Assembly (NCBI GenBank): GCA_016793805.1 | Contig: JAEUIZ010000053.1 | Location: 1 to 59,159, forward strand | Reading direction: 5' to 3' | Length of the DNA stretch: 59,159 nt | Source: Phycisphaerae bacterium | GTDB lineage: Bacteria > Planctomycetota > Phycisphaerae > Phycisphaerales > UBA1924 | In this document: positions 23,924 through 31,003 of the stretch, piece by piece | Numbering within the stretch: position 1 is the first letter of the stretch | Layout: every line of letters starts with the position of its first letter | Program-made: the position numbers and the translations under genes | Notes under the pieces: model-generated | The model's input: the letters and a program-made list of their open reading frames with translations, nothing else | The model's database searches: none | Told to the model about the DNA's origin: nothing

Positions 23924-26711
23924 CCGGACGGTGTTGCTGGTCCTGGCGACGGCGCTCTCGGCGGCGCTGATCACGGCGATCTCGTGCGCGATGGCGTCGG
24001 TGAATCGGGCGATCCGGGCGCAACTGGATGCGACGGTGGGGAAGGCGGAGTTGCGGATCCGGCCGGCGGGGACGGGGACGGTGCTGCCGGAGGGGGTGCT
24101 GGAGACGGTGCGCGGGTGGGAGGGCGTGACGGCGGCGGCGGGGCGGTTGCAGGCGCCGCTGTCGATCCGGGCGAAGAAGGTGGGGCTGGTGGAGGGTGGA
24201 CGGGGGGCAGGGGGAGCGGTGCGGGAGTGGGTGCGGCGCGAGGTGGAGGTCTCGACGACGGCGCTGGGGAACGCGACGGTGCGGGGGTTTGGGCGGGAGT
24301 CGCTGGCGCCGGAGCCGCGGCTGGTGATGGGGCGGATGCCGACGGCGGATGACGAGGTGGTGATTGATCTGGCGCTGGTGCAGAGGCTGACGATCGAGCA
24401 GTCGATGCCGGGGAAGAAGCGGGACGGGTTTTTGTCGATCAACGCGGCGCCGGTGCGAGCGGCGGAGACGCTGGCGCGTGTGGAGGTGCCGGAGCGGACG
24501 GGGGACGCGGCGGAGGCGGGGCGGATCAACGCGGCGCAGTTCGTGGGTGTCGGGGAGACGGTGGAGGTGCTCAAGCAGGTGTACTTCGGGATGGACGCGG
24601 CGCTCGGGCTGCGGGGGCTTCGGCGGGCGACGGAGTTGCGGGTGGTAGGGCTGGCGGAGGCGCCGCCGCTGGGCGGGCGGCCGCAGGCGTACCTGACGAT
24701 GGGTGCGTTGAAGCGGTTGGCGCAGGAGGCGGGGCTGACGCAGATCGACGTGGCGGTGGGGCCGGGGGTTCGTGCGGACGAGGTGGTGCGCGCGCACGCG
24801 GGGGAGTTGGCGAAGGGGCTGATCCTTCAGACGACGGAGAAGGTGACGTCGGGTTTGAACAAGAACCTGGCGGCGAACCAGTTGGGGATGGTGCTGGCGA
24901 CGGTGATGGCGTTCATGTCGGCGGCGTTCATCATCATGACGGGGCTGACGACGAACGTGGCGGAGCGGCAGCGCGAGTTGGCGATGGTGCGGTGCGTGGG
25001 CGGGACGCGGTGGCAGTTGGCGATGACGCAGGTGTGGTGCGGGGTGGTGGTGGGGGTGCTCGGTGCGGCGGCGGGAGTGCCGATGGGGCTGGGCGTGGCG
25101 GCGGGGCTGGCGTGGTGGTTCGGGGATCAGGTTCCGACGGGGCTGGCGGTGTCGTGGATGGGGATGGGGCTGAGCGTGGCGGGGAGTTTGGGGGCTGGGA
25201 TGGTGGGGGCGGCGTGGCCGGCGTGGCGCGTGGCGCGGATGTCGCCGTTGGCGGGGCTGGCGTCGCGCGCGGAGGTGGTGGGCCGGTCGGGGCTGGCGGC
25301 GATCACGCTGGCGGGGCTGGTGCTGGTGCTGGTGCACGTCGGGACGGTGACGGCGAGCGAGGACGGGCAGGTGGTGTTCTGGATGTACGCGACGGCGGGT
25401 CTGCCGGCGTTGTTCGTGGGGTACTTTTTGATGTCGGTGCCGATGGGGGTGGTGGTGGCGCGGGCGTTCGGGCCGGTGGTGTCGCGGGTGATGGGGCTCC
25501 CGAGGCGGCTGCTGGAGCGGTCGGTCGGGGCGACGCCGTATCGGCACGGGCTGACGGCCGGGGCGTTGATGGCGGGGTTGGCGCTGATGGTGGCGATCTT
25601 CACGAACGGTGGCGCGGTGCTGCGCGATTGGATCGGGAAGATTCAGTTCCCGGATGCGTTCATCAGCGGGCTGGCGTTGCCGGAGTGGGCGCTGGAGAAG
25701 GTTCGGGCGCGGACGGACATCGTGGCGGACACGTCGGCGATCACGCTGCAGCAGGTGGAGACGGACGCGTTCGGGGTTCGGGCGCTGCAGCAGTACACGA
25801 CGACGTTCGTGGGGTTCGACGTGGACGCGTTTTTCCGGATGGTGCGGCTGGCGTGGGTGCAGGGCGACCCGGAGGAGGCGCGTCGGCGGCTGGTCGAGGG
25901 CGGTGCGGTGATCGTGGCGCGGGAGTTCCTGGTGGCGCAGGGGCTGGGCGTGGGGAAGCGGTTCCGGTGCGGGCTGAACGGGAGGGAGCACGAGTTCGAG
26001 ATCGTGGGGGTGGTGGCGTCGCCCGGGCTGGAGTTGGTGAGCAAGTTTTTCAACGTGGGGGAGGAGTTCAGCGACCAGTCGCTGCACGCGGTGTTCGGCT
26101 CGCGCGAGGACATGAAGCGGAAGTTCCTGGACGGTCAGGCGGCGCCGATCAACATGATCCAGGTGAAACTGACGCCCGGGGCGCTGGCGCGGGGCGACGG
26201 GTGGGCGCTGGACGAGTTGCGGGAGGAGTTGGCGGGGATCGGGTTCATGGACGCGGGGAGCGGGGTGCAGATCAAGGAGCAGATCCAGGGGTTTGCGCGG
26301 GGGATCCTCGGGGTGCTGATGGCGATCGCGATGACGGGGATGCTGATCGCGTGCTGCGGGGTGGCGAACCTGGTGGTGGCGGGGATCCAGGCGAGGCGGT
26401 TCGAGTTCGGGGTGCTGCGGGCGATGGGGGCGAGCCGTGGGGTGCTGGCGCGGCTGGTGTTTGGGGAGGTGGTGCTGGTGGGGCTGACGGCGTGCGTGGT
26501 GGGGACGCTGATGGGGTTGCAGGGCTCGTGGGCGGGTCAGCGGCTGCACGCGCTGCTGATGGGGCTGACGCTGGGGTTGCGGCCGCCGATGGGCCCGATC
26601 GCGGCGGGATGGGGGATCGTGATGGTTCTGGCGCTGCTGGCGGCGTGGCCGGCGGTGCGAGGGCTGACGCGGCGGACGACGCGGGAGTTGCTGTCGTCGA
26701 TGCGGGGTTGA
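23874..26711 (+). CDS. FtsX-like ABC permease with two permease halves
   Basis: A 945-residue permease beginning MRPAWRLAINNLSERRSRTV, the usual FtsX/MacB start, then a membrane helix (LVLATALSAALITAISCAM). A large extracytoplasmic domain (~45-335) precedes a first FtsX module with three helices (~340-465). Two more helices (~470-545) lead to a second copy (RHGLTAGALMAGLALMVAIF), a second extracytoplasmic part and a final FtsX module (~820-935). Each FtsX module has the characteristic ERQRELAMVRCVGGTRWQL or RRFEFGVLRAMGASRG segment. Fusion of two halves means one gene supplies both permeases. It overlaps its ATPase by 50 bp. Substrate unknown; lipoprotein or lipid handling is plausible. Confidence 0.88.
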   Translation: MRPAWRLAINNLSERRSRTVLLVLATALSAALITAISCAMASVNRAIRAQLDATVGKAELRIRPAGTGTVLPEGVLETVRGWEGVTAAAGRLQAPLSIRAKKVGLVEGGRGAGGAVREWVRREVEVSTTALGNATVRGFGRESLAPEPRLVMGRMPTADDEVVIDLALVQRLTIEQSMPGKKRDGFLSINAAPVRAAETLARVEVPERTGDAAEAGRINAAQFVGVGETVEVLKQVYFGMDAALGLRGLRRATELRVVGLAEAPPLGGRPQAYLTMGALKRLAQEAGLTQIDVAVGPGVRADEVVRAHAGELAKGLILQTTEKVTSGLNKNLAANQLGMVLATVMAFMSAAFIIMTGLTTNVAERQRELAMVRCVGGTRWQLAMTQVWCGVVVGVLGAAAGVPMGLGVAAGLAWWFGDQVPTGLAVSWMGMGLSVAGSLGAGMVGAAWPAWRVARMSPLAGLASRAEVVGRSGLAAITLAGLVLVLVHVGTVTASEDGQVVFWMYATAGLPALFVGYFLMSVPMGVVVARAFGPVVSRVMGLPRRLLERSVGATPYRHGLTAGALMAGLALMVAIFTNGGAVLRDWIGKIQFPDAFISGLALPEWALEKVRARTDIVADTSAITLQQVETDAFGVRALQQYTTTFVGFDVDAFFRMVRLAWVQGDPEEARRRLVEGGAVIVAREFLVAQGLGVGKRFRCGLNGREHEFEIVGVVASPGLELVSKFFNVGEEFSDQSLHAVFGSREDMKRKFLDGQAAPINMIQVKLTPGALARGDGWALDELREELAGIGFMDAGSGVQIKEQIQGFARGILGVLMAIAMTGMLIACCGVANLVVAGIQARRFEFGVLRAMGASRGVLARLVFGEVVLVGLTACVVGTLMGLQGSWAGQRLHALLMGLTLGLRPPMGPIAAGWGIVMVLALLAAWPAVRGLTRRTTRELLSSMRG

Positions 26712-26765
26712 GGGTCTTGCGTCGGGTCGGGGGATGGTGGATACTGGGGCGACAGGAGGGCCGCG

Positions 26766-27410
26766 ATGAGCCTGATCTCGTTCACGTCGAACTTCAAGGA
26801 CTGCTGCACGGACCACGGGTACCAGTTCGAGTTCTACTGCGACGGGTGCGGGAACGGGCACATGTCGCGGTTCAAGGAGAGCAAACTGGGGATGGCGGGG
26901 AGTTTCCTTCGCGCGGCGGGGGGGTTGTTTGGGAGCGGGGCGGCGGGGAACGCGGCGCAGGCCGGGGACACGGTTCGGGACGCGCTGCGTGGCCGGGCGC
27001 GAGACGAGGCGCTGGCGGAGGCGGTGGCGGAAGCGAAGAAGGAGTTCAAGCAGTGCCCGCGGTGCGGGAAGTGGGTGTGCCCGCAGGCGTGCTGGAATCC
27101 GAAGAAGGGGCAGTGCGACAAGTGTGCGCCGGACCTGGAGGACGAGATCGCGGCGGCGCAGGCGACGGCGCAGAAGGAGCAGGTGTGGCGGAAGGCGCGG
27201 GAGACGGACCTGGTGGCGGAGATCGACGTGCGTGCCGAGGGCGGGGTGGCCGGGGCGACATGCGGGTCGTGCGGGGCGCGGGGCCAGACGGGGAAGTTCT
27301 GCGCGGAGTGCGGGAAGGCGGTGGGGGTGAAGCAGTTCTGCACGGGGTGCGGGGCGGAGGTGAGGGCGGGGTCGAAGTTCTGCGGGGGGTGCGGGAAGCC
27401 GGTGGGGTGA
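26766..27410 (+). CDS. Multi-zinc-ribbon protein
   Basis: A 214-residue cytoplasmic protein with a mixed N-terminal region (DCCTDHGYQFEFYCDGCGN, one Cys/His knuckle), a Gly/Ala helix, CPRCGKWVCPQACWNPKKG with a later CDKC, and two C-terminal zinc ribbons (CGSCGARGQTGKFCAECGK and CTGCGAEVRAGSKFCGGCGK). This double-zinc-ribbon arrangement usually mediates protein-protein contact. ATG 26766 has AGGAGGG upstream. I cannot name a specific role. A possible promoter is TTGCGT (26717-26722), 17 nt, GATACT (26740-26745). Confidence 0.75.
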   Translation: MSLISFTSNFKDCCTDHGYQFEFYCDGCGNGHMSRFKESKLGMAGSFLRAAGGLFGSGAAGNAAQAGDTVRDALRGRARDEALAEAVAEAKKEFKQCPRCGKWVCPQACWNPKKGQCDKCAPDLEDEIAAAQATAQKEQVWRKARETDLVAEIDVRAEGGVAGATCGSCGARGQTGKFCAECGKAVGVKQFCTGCGAEVRAGSKFCGGCGKPVG

Positions 27411-27417
27411 GCCGGGG

Positions 27418-27618
27418 CTAGAGGGCCTGGAGTCCGAGGGCGGCGAGGGCGATCCAGGCGAGGCCCTTGGCGAAGAAGAAGGCGAAGGCGATGACGCCCG
27501 CGCGGCGCGCGAGGCGCGCGGCGGGTACGGGCGTGCGTGCGGCGGAGGAGAGCGCGGCGCTGGTCGCGGCGCGGCGAAGGGACAGGGAAGCGGGCAGGCG
27601 GAGTGTGTCGAGGGGCAT
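27418..27618 (-). CDS. Small single-span membrane protein, unrecognised
   Basis: A 66-residue protein: a basic Ala/Arg-rich first half, then one hydrophobic helix (GVIAFAFFFAKGLAWIALAALGLQAL) to the C-terminus. The pattern suits a small C-tail-anchored membrane protein. It starts with ATG but has no obvious ribosome site. The stop is 8 bp from the zinc-ribbon gene (convergent). I rate it coding because the helix is well defined and the flanking genes leave the space. Confidence 0.5.
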   Translation of the reverse strand: MPLDTLRLPASLSLRRAATSAALSSAARTPVPAARLARRAGVIAFAFFFAKGLAWIALAALGLQAL

Positions 27619-27670
27619 GGGTTGGGCTTTCTGGTGGGCTGATGGACAATGCGAGAGGGGCGAAGCGGAG

Positions 27671-27692
27671 ACGCCAGCCGGGAGGCCGGCGT
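27671..27692 (-). terminator. Hairpin after the mddA-like gene
   Basis: ACGCCAGCC (27671-27679) pairs with GGCCGGCGT (27684-27692), one A-C mismatch, with a GGGA loop. It is 33 bp past the stop of the upstream minus-strand gene. No T tract follows. Confidence 0.45.
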
Positions 27693-27724
27693 TCCCGAGA
27701 GGGGAGTGGAAGCGGGGTGAGGCG

Positions 27725-28513
27725 TTAGCGGGGGATGGGGATGAAGGCGCGGGTGGAGTTGCGGTAGGCGAGGTAGTCGCGGCCGTGCTCGGCGATGAGG
27801 TCGCGTTCCTCGATCCAGGTTCCGAAGAGGATGTAGGCGGTGACCATGACGGAGAAGAAGAGGTGTCCGAGGGTCATGGTGGGCGTGGCCCAGAAGGCGA
27901 TGAGGAAGCCGAGCATGAGGGGATGGCGGACGAGTTTGTAGAGCCCGACGAGTCGGAAGCCGACGGGGCGGTAGGTCCGATTGCGGAAGCGGATCCAGAC
28001 CTGTCGGAGGCCGAAGAGGTCGAAGTGGCTGACCATGAAGGAGGCGAGGAAGACGATGCCCCAGCCGAGGAGGGGGAGGGCGGAGAGTCCCCAGACAGCG
28101 AGGGGGTGCGAGGCGTTCCAGACGATGGAGGGTGCGGGCTGCCACTGCCAGAAGACGAGGGCGAGGCAGGCGCTGGCGGCGAGGACGAAGGTGGAGCGTT
28201 CGATGGGCTTGGGGACGAAGCGAGTCCACCAGCGTTTGAAGGCGGGACGGGCCATCATGGTGTGCTGGAGGACGAAGAGGGAGAGGAGGGCGGCGTTGAT
28301 GAGGAGGGAGGGGAGGAGGGGGCGGACGTGGCCGGAGTCGATGGACTTGGGGACGAGCCAGTTGCCGACGAAGCCGATGGCGTAGCAGATGACGGCGAAG
28401 AAGGCGGCGTAGGCGATCAGGCCGTAGGCGAGCGTGAGGGCGCCGGCGAGGGAGGATCGAGGGGCGGCGATGGTACGATCGAGGCGAGCGGGAGCGAGCG
28501 AAGCAGCGGGCAT
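27725..28513 (-). CDS. mddA: Methanethiol S-methyltransferase-like (MddA/NnrU) membrane protein
   Basis: A 262-residue membrane protein with about six helices. It has the MddA wording: LQHTMMARPAFKRWWTRFVP, ERSTFVLAASACLALVFWQW, VSHFDLFGLRQVW, then KLVRHPLMLGFLIAFWATP and EERDLIAEHGRDYLAY. MddA methylates methanethiol to dimethyl sulfide with S-adenosylmethionine. RHPLMLGF and the Glu-Glu-Arg-Asp segment correspond to the isoprenylcysteine methyltransferase-like catalytic end. ATG 28513 has AGGAG 8 nt upstream. The NnrU family is broader, so substrate remains an inference. The 195 bp between this start and the radical SAM gene hold nothing I can name. Confidence 0.72.
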   Translation of the reverse strand: MPAASLAPARLDRTIAAPRSSLAGALTLAYGLIAYAAFFAVICYAIGFVGNWLVPKSIDSGHVRPLLPSLLINAALLSLFVLQHTMMARPAFKRWWTRFVPKPIERSTFVLAASACLALVFWQWQPAPSIVWNASHPLAVWGLSALPLLGWGIVFLASFMVSHFDLFGLRQVWIRFRNRTYRPVGFRLVGLYKLVRHPLMLGFLIAFWATPTMTLGHLFFSVMVTAYILFGTWIEERDLIAEHGRDYLAYRNSTRAFIPIPR

Positions 28514-28708
28514 GTCAGAACTCCTGTGTGAAGCAAGGAACCAAGCGAGGAAACCGAGCGCCGGCGGACAATCACGCGGCGGGCGGTACGGTGTCGAGGG
28601 AACGGGGGTGCGGGTTGGCGAGTGGAAGGTCGGGGCCGACGAACGGGCGAGCGGTCAAGAAGCCGGCGCTGCGCTCGCGGCGCTAGGGGAAGCGGCGGAC
28701 GGATCGCG

Positions 28709-29809
28709 TCAGGGCGCGAAGAGGGAGGGCTGGTCGTCGGGCTTTCGGAAGGCGGCGCTGCGGAGCGGGGGCCGGGGTCGGTCGAGGTTGTACGTGGCGG
28801 CGAAGGCTCTGTGGAGGGAGCGGATCTGGGCGGCGAGGGGGCCCGAGCCGCGTTGGCGGAGGCCGAAGGAGGCGCGGTAGAGCGCGCCGCCGTGGATCTG
28901 GCGGAGGGCATTGAGGACGGCGTCGGCGCGGTCAGGGAAGTGGCGTCGGAGCCAGTCGACGAAGAGGTCCTTGATCTGGTAGGGGAGCCGAAGGGTGATG
29001 TAGGCGGCGGAGGAGGCGCCGGCGTCGGCGGCGGCGCGGAGGAGGGCGGGGATCTCGTGGTCGTTGATCCTGGGGATGATGGGCGCGGTCATCACGGTGA
29101 CGGGGACGCCGGCGTCGGCGAGGGCGCGGATGGCGGCGAGGCGATCGCGCGGGGCGCTGGCGCGGGGCTCCATGATGGCGGCGAGGTGCGGGTCGAGCGA
29201 GGTGAGGCTGATGGCGGCGGCGGCGGCGTGATCGCGCGCGAGGTCGGCGAGGAGGTCGGCGTCGCGCTCGATGAGACGGTTCTTGGTGATGAGGGCGACG
29301 GGCTGGCGGAAGTCGCGGCAGACCTCGAGGCAACGGCGCGTGATGCGGAGGTCGCGTTCGATGGGCTGGTAGGGATCGGTGACGCCGCTGAGGACGATGG
29401 GCTCGCCGCGCCAGGCGGGGCGAGCGAGTTCGCGACGGAGGAGATCGGGGGCGTCGTGCTTGGCGAAGAGGCGGGTCTCGAAGTCGAGGCCGGAGGAGAG
29501 GCCGAGGTACTCGTGGCCTGGTCTGGCGTAGCAGTAGATGCACCCGTGCTCGCAGCCGCGATAGGGGTTGAGGGTCCAGTTGAAGGAGAGGTCGGGGGAA
29601 TCAACGCGGTTGATGACGGAGCGGGAGTCGTCGGGCTGGACGGAGGTGGGGAGTTGTCGGCCGTTGGGGGCGTCGTTGGCGAGATCGCCAAGGTGAGAGG
29701 GGAGTACGTGGAGGCTGAGCCGGTCGAAACGGCCGGCGGGGTTGAGGGAGGTGCCGCGGCCGCGGATGGAGCCGAGGGGTGGGAGGGGTGTGTTAGGAGG
29801 CTGGTCCAC
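28709..29809 (-). CDS. PA0069 family radical SAM protein
   Basis: A 366-residue radical SAM enzyme of the PA0069/Rv2578c group. The iron-sulfur motif is CEHGCIYCYARPGHEYLG (C-x3-C-x2-C), preceded by the family's LNPYRGCEHGC. Other signatures are ETRLFAKHDAPDLLRREL, VLSGVTDPYQPIE, ITKNRLIERD, SLTSLDPHLAAIMEPRA and TAPIIPRINDHEI. The reaction is unknown; the fold and SAM chemistry are secure. No ATG lies near the N-terminus. GTG 29809 is supported by TATACT 6 nt upstream. Confidence 0.88.
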   Translation of the reverse strand: MDQPPNTPLPPLGSIRGRGTSLNPAGRFDRLSLHVLPSHLGDLANDAPNGRQLPTSVQPDDSRSVINRVDSPDLSFNWTLNPYRGCEHGCIYCYARPGHEYLGLSSGLDFETRLFAKHDAPDLLRRELARPAWRGEPIVLSGVTDPYQPIERDLRITRRCLEVCRDFRQPVALITKNRLIERDADLLADLARDHAAAAAISLTSLDPHLAAIMEPRASAPRDRLAAIRALADAGVPVTVMTAPIIPRINDHEIPALLRAAADAGASSAAYITLRLPYQIKDLFVDWLRRHFPDRADAVLNALRQIHGGALYRASFGLRQRGSGPLAAQIRSLHRAFAATYNLDRPRPPLRSAAFRKPDDQPSLFAP

Positions 29810-29815
29810 AACCCG

Positions 29816-29821
29816 AGTATA
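29816..29821 (-). promoter_or_regulatory. TANNNT box upstream of the radical SAM gene
   Basis: TATACT on the minus strand (five of six bases match TATAAT) ends 6 nt before GTG 29809. This is one of the strongest boxes in the window. Confidence 0.5.
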
Positions 29822-29859
29822 GACCGAACTACGAGTAGAGAGGGTGGGAGGGGTGTGGG

Positions 29860-30990
29860 TTAGGCGGCGAGATCGAGGTCGTCGTCGTCCTGGTTGCCGT
29901 CGAAGGCGCCCCACTGGTCTTTGGGGAGGTGTCGGTGGTGGATGTGGATGACGCGCGCGAGTTGGCGGCCGAAGAGGGAGGCGACGGTGGCCATGACGGG
30001 GACGAGGGAGTTTGGGAAGGGGTTTTTGCGGTCGCGGAAGAGTGCGACGATGGCGAGGCACTCGTCGTCGTGTCGGCAGGGGAAGGCGAGGAGCGCCTGG
30101 CCGTCGAGGAAGTGGGCGTCGTCGCCGAGGAACTCGGCCATCTGGGCGTTGTCGGCGACGAGGGCGAGGGCGGTGGCGTCTTCGAGACGAGCGGGGATGA
30201 GACCGGCGAGGTGTTCGAGGAGGGACTCGCCGGTGCCGTCGGGGGTGTTGTAGTTGACGTAGGCGCCGAGGGAGTAGTCGCGTGAGGAGGAGGGGAGGAA
30301 GATGGCGCCGTTGGTGGGCCCGGTCTTGGCGAGGATGAACTCGAGGGCGGTTCGGAGGAGGGACTCGACGTCGAGTTCCTGGCGGATGAGGCTGTTGAAC
30401 TCGGAGGCGACGCCGAGTTGGGTCATCTGGTCGGAGAGTTCCTGGTAAGCGGAGACGAGGTCCTCGCACATGCTGGAGACCTGGCTGGAGATCTCGTGGC
30501 GTGCGTCGTTGAGTTTGCGGCAGACCTTGGAGAGGCGGACGAGGCGAGCCTCGCGGTCCATGCGATCGCGGGCGCGGCCGACGGCGGCGCGGACGGCGGC
30601 CTGGAACTCGCGGCCCGGGGCGGCGGGGTTGACGATATCGACGGCGCCGAGGCGCATGGCCTCGACGGCCTTGTCGAGGGTGAGGGAGTCCTCGATGAGC
30701 ATGGCGGCGGGCCCGGCGCGCTGGTCGGCGAGTTCGCGGAGGAGGGCGAGGCCGGAGCCGTCGGCGAGGTCGGCGCGGAGGAGGACGAGGTCGAAGGGAT
30801 CGCGTCCGAGGGCGGAGCGAGCGGCGTGGACGGAGTCGGCGAGTTCGCAGCGTGTGCCGTGGAAGTCGCGGAGGGAGAGAGCGAGGCGTTCGCGTTCGGG
30901 CGCGTCAGGGGAGACGATGAGGACGCGCGGGACGAGGGGCGTTGCGGGCGGTTCGACGATGTCGCGGTTGGTGGCCTTTCGGCGTCCCAT
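29860..30990 (-). CDS. Pseudo-receiver and GAF domain protein
   Basis: A 376-residue cytoplasmic protein. Residues ~22-140 follow the CheY receiver fold (VPRVLIVSPDAPERERLALSL, LVLLRADLADGSGLALLREL), but the phospho-acceptor position after LVLL is Arg and the N-terminal acid pair is reduced to Ser-Pro-Asp, so it should not accept phosphate. A helical linker (~140-200) with coiled-coil character follows. The C-terminal ~205-360 is GAF-like (ESLLRTALEFILAKTGPTNGAIFL, then ALLAFPCRHDDECLAIVALFRD). An acidic Asp-rich tail ends it. GGAGGGGA precedes the ATG. It is third in a three-gene signalling operon, 13 bp after the kinase. Confidence 0.78.
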   Translation of the reverse strand: MGRRKATNRDIVEPPATPLVPRVLIVSPDAPERERLALSLRDFHGTRCELADSVHAARSALGRDPFDLVLLRADLADGSGLALLRELADQRAGPAAMLIEDSLTLDKAVEAMRLGAVDIVNPAAPGREFQAAVRAAVGRARDRMDREARLVRLSKVCRKLNDARHEISSQVSSMCEDLVSAYQELSDQMTQLGVASEFNSLIRQELDVESLLRTALEFILAKTGPTNGAIFLPSSSRDYSLGAYVNYNTPDGTGESLLEHLAGLIPARLEDATALALVADNAQMAEFLGDDAHFLDGQALLAFPCRHDDECLAIVALFRDRKNPFPNSLVPVMATVASLFGRQLARVIHIHHRHLPKDQWGAFDGNQDDDDLDLAA

Positions 30991-31003
30991 GGCACTCCCC
31001 TCC

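Noticed and set aside
17597..26711. Complete MacAB-TolC-type exporter
   Set aside because: The adaptor is on the opposite strand with yidC and gcvH between, and no outer-membrane channel gene is present.
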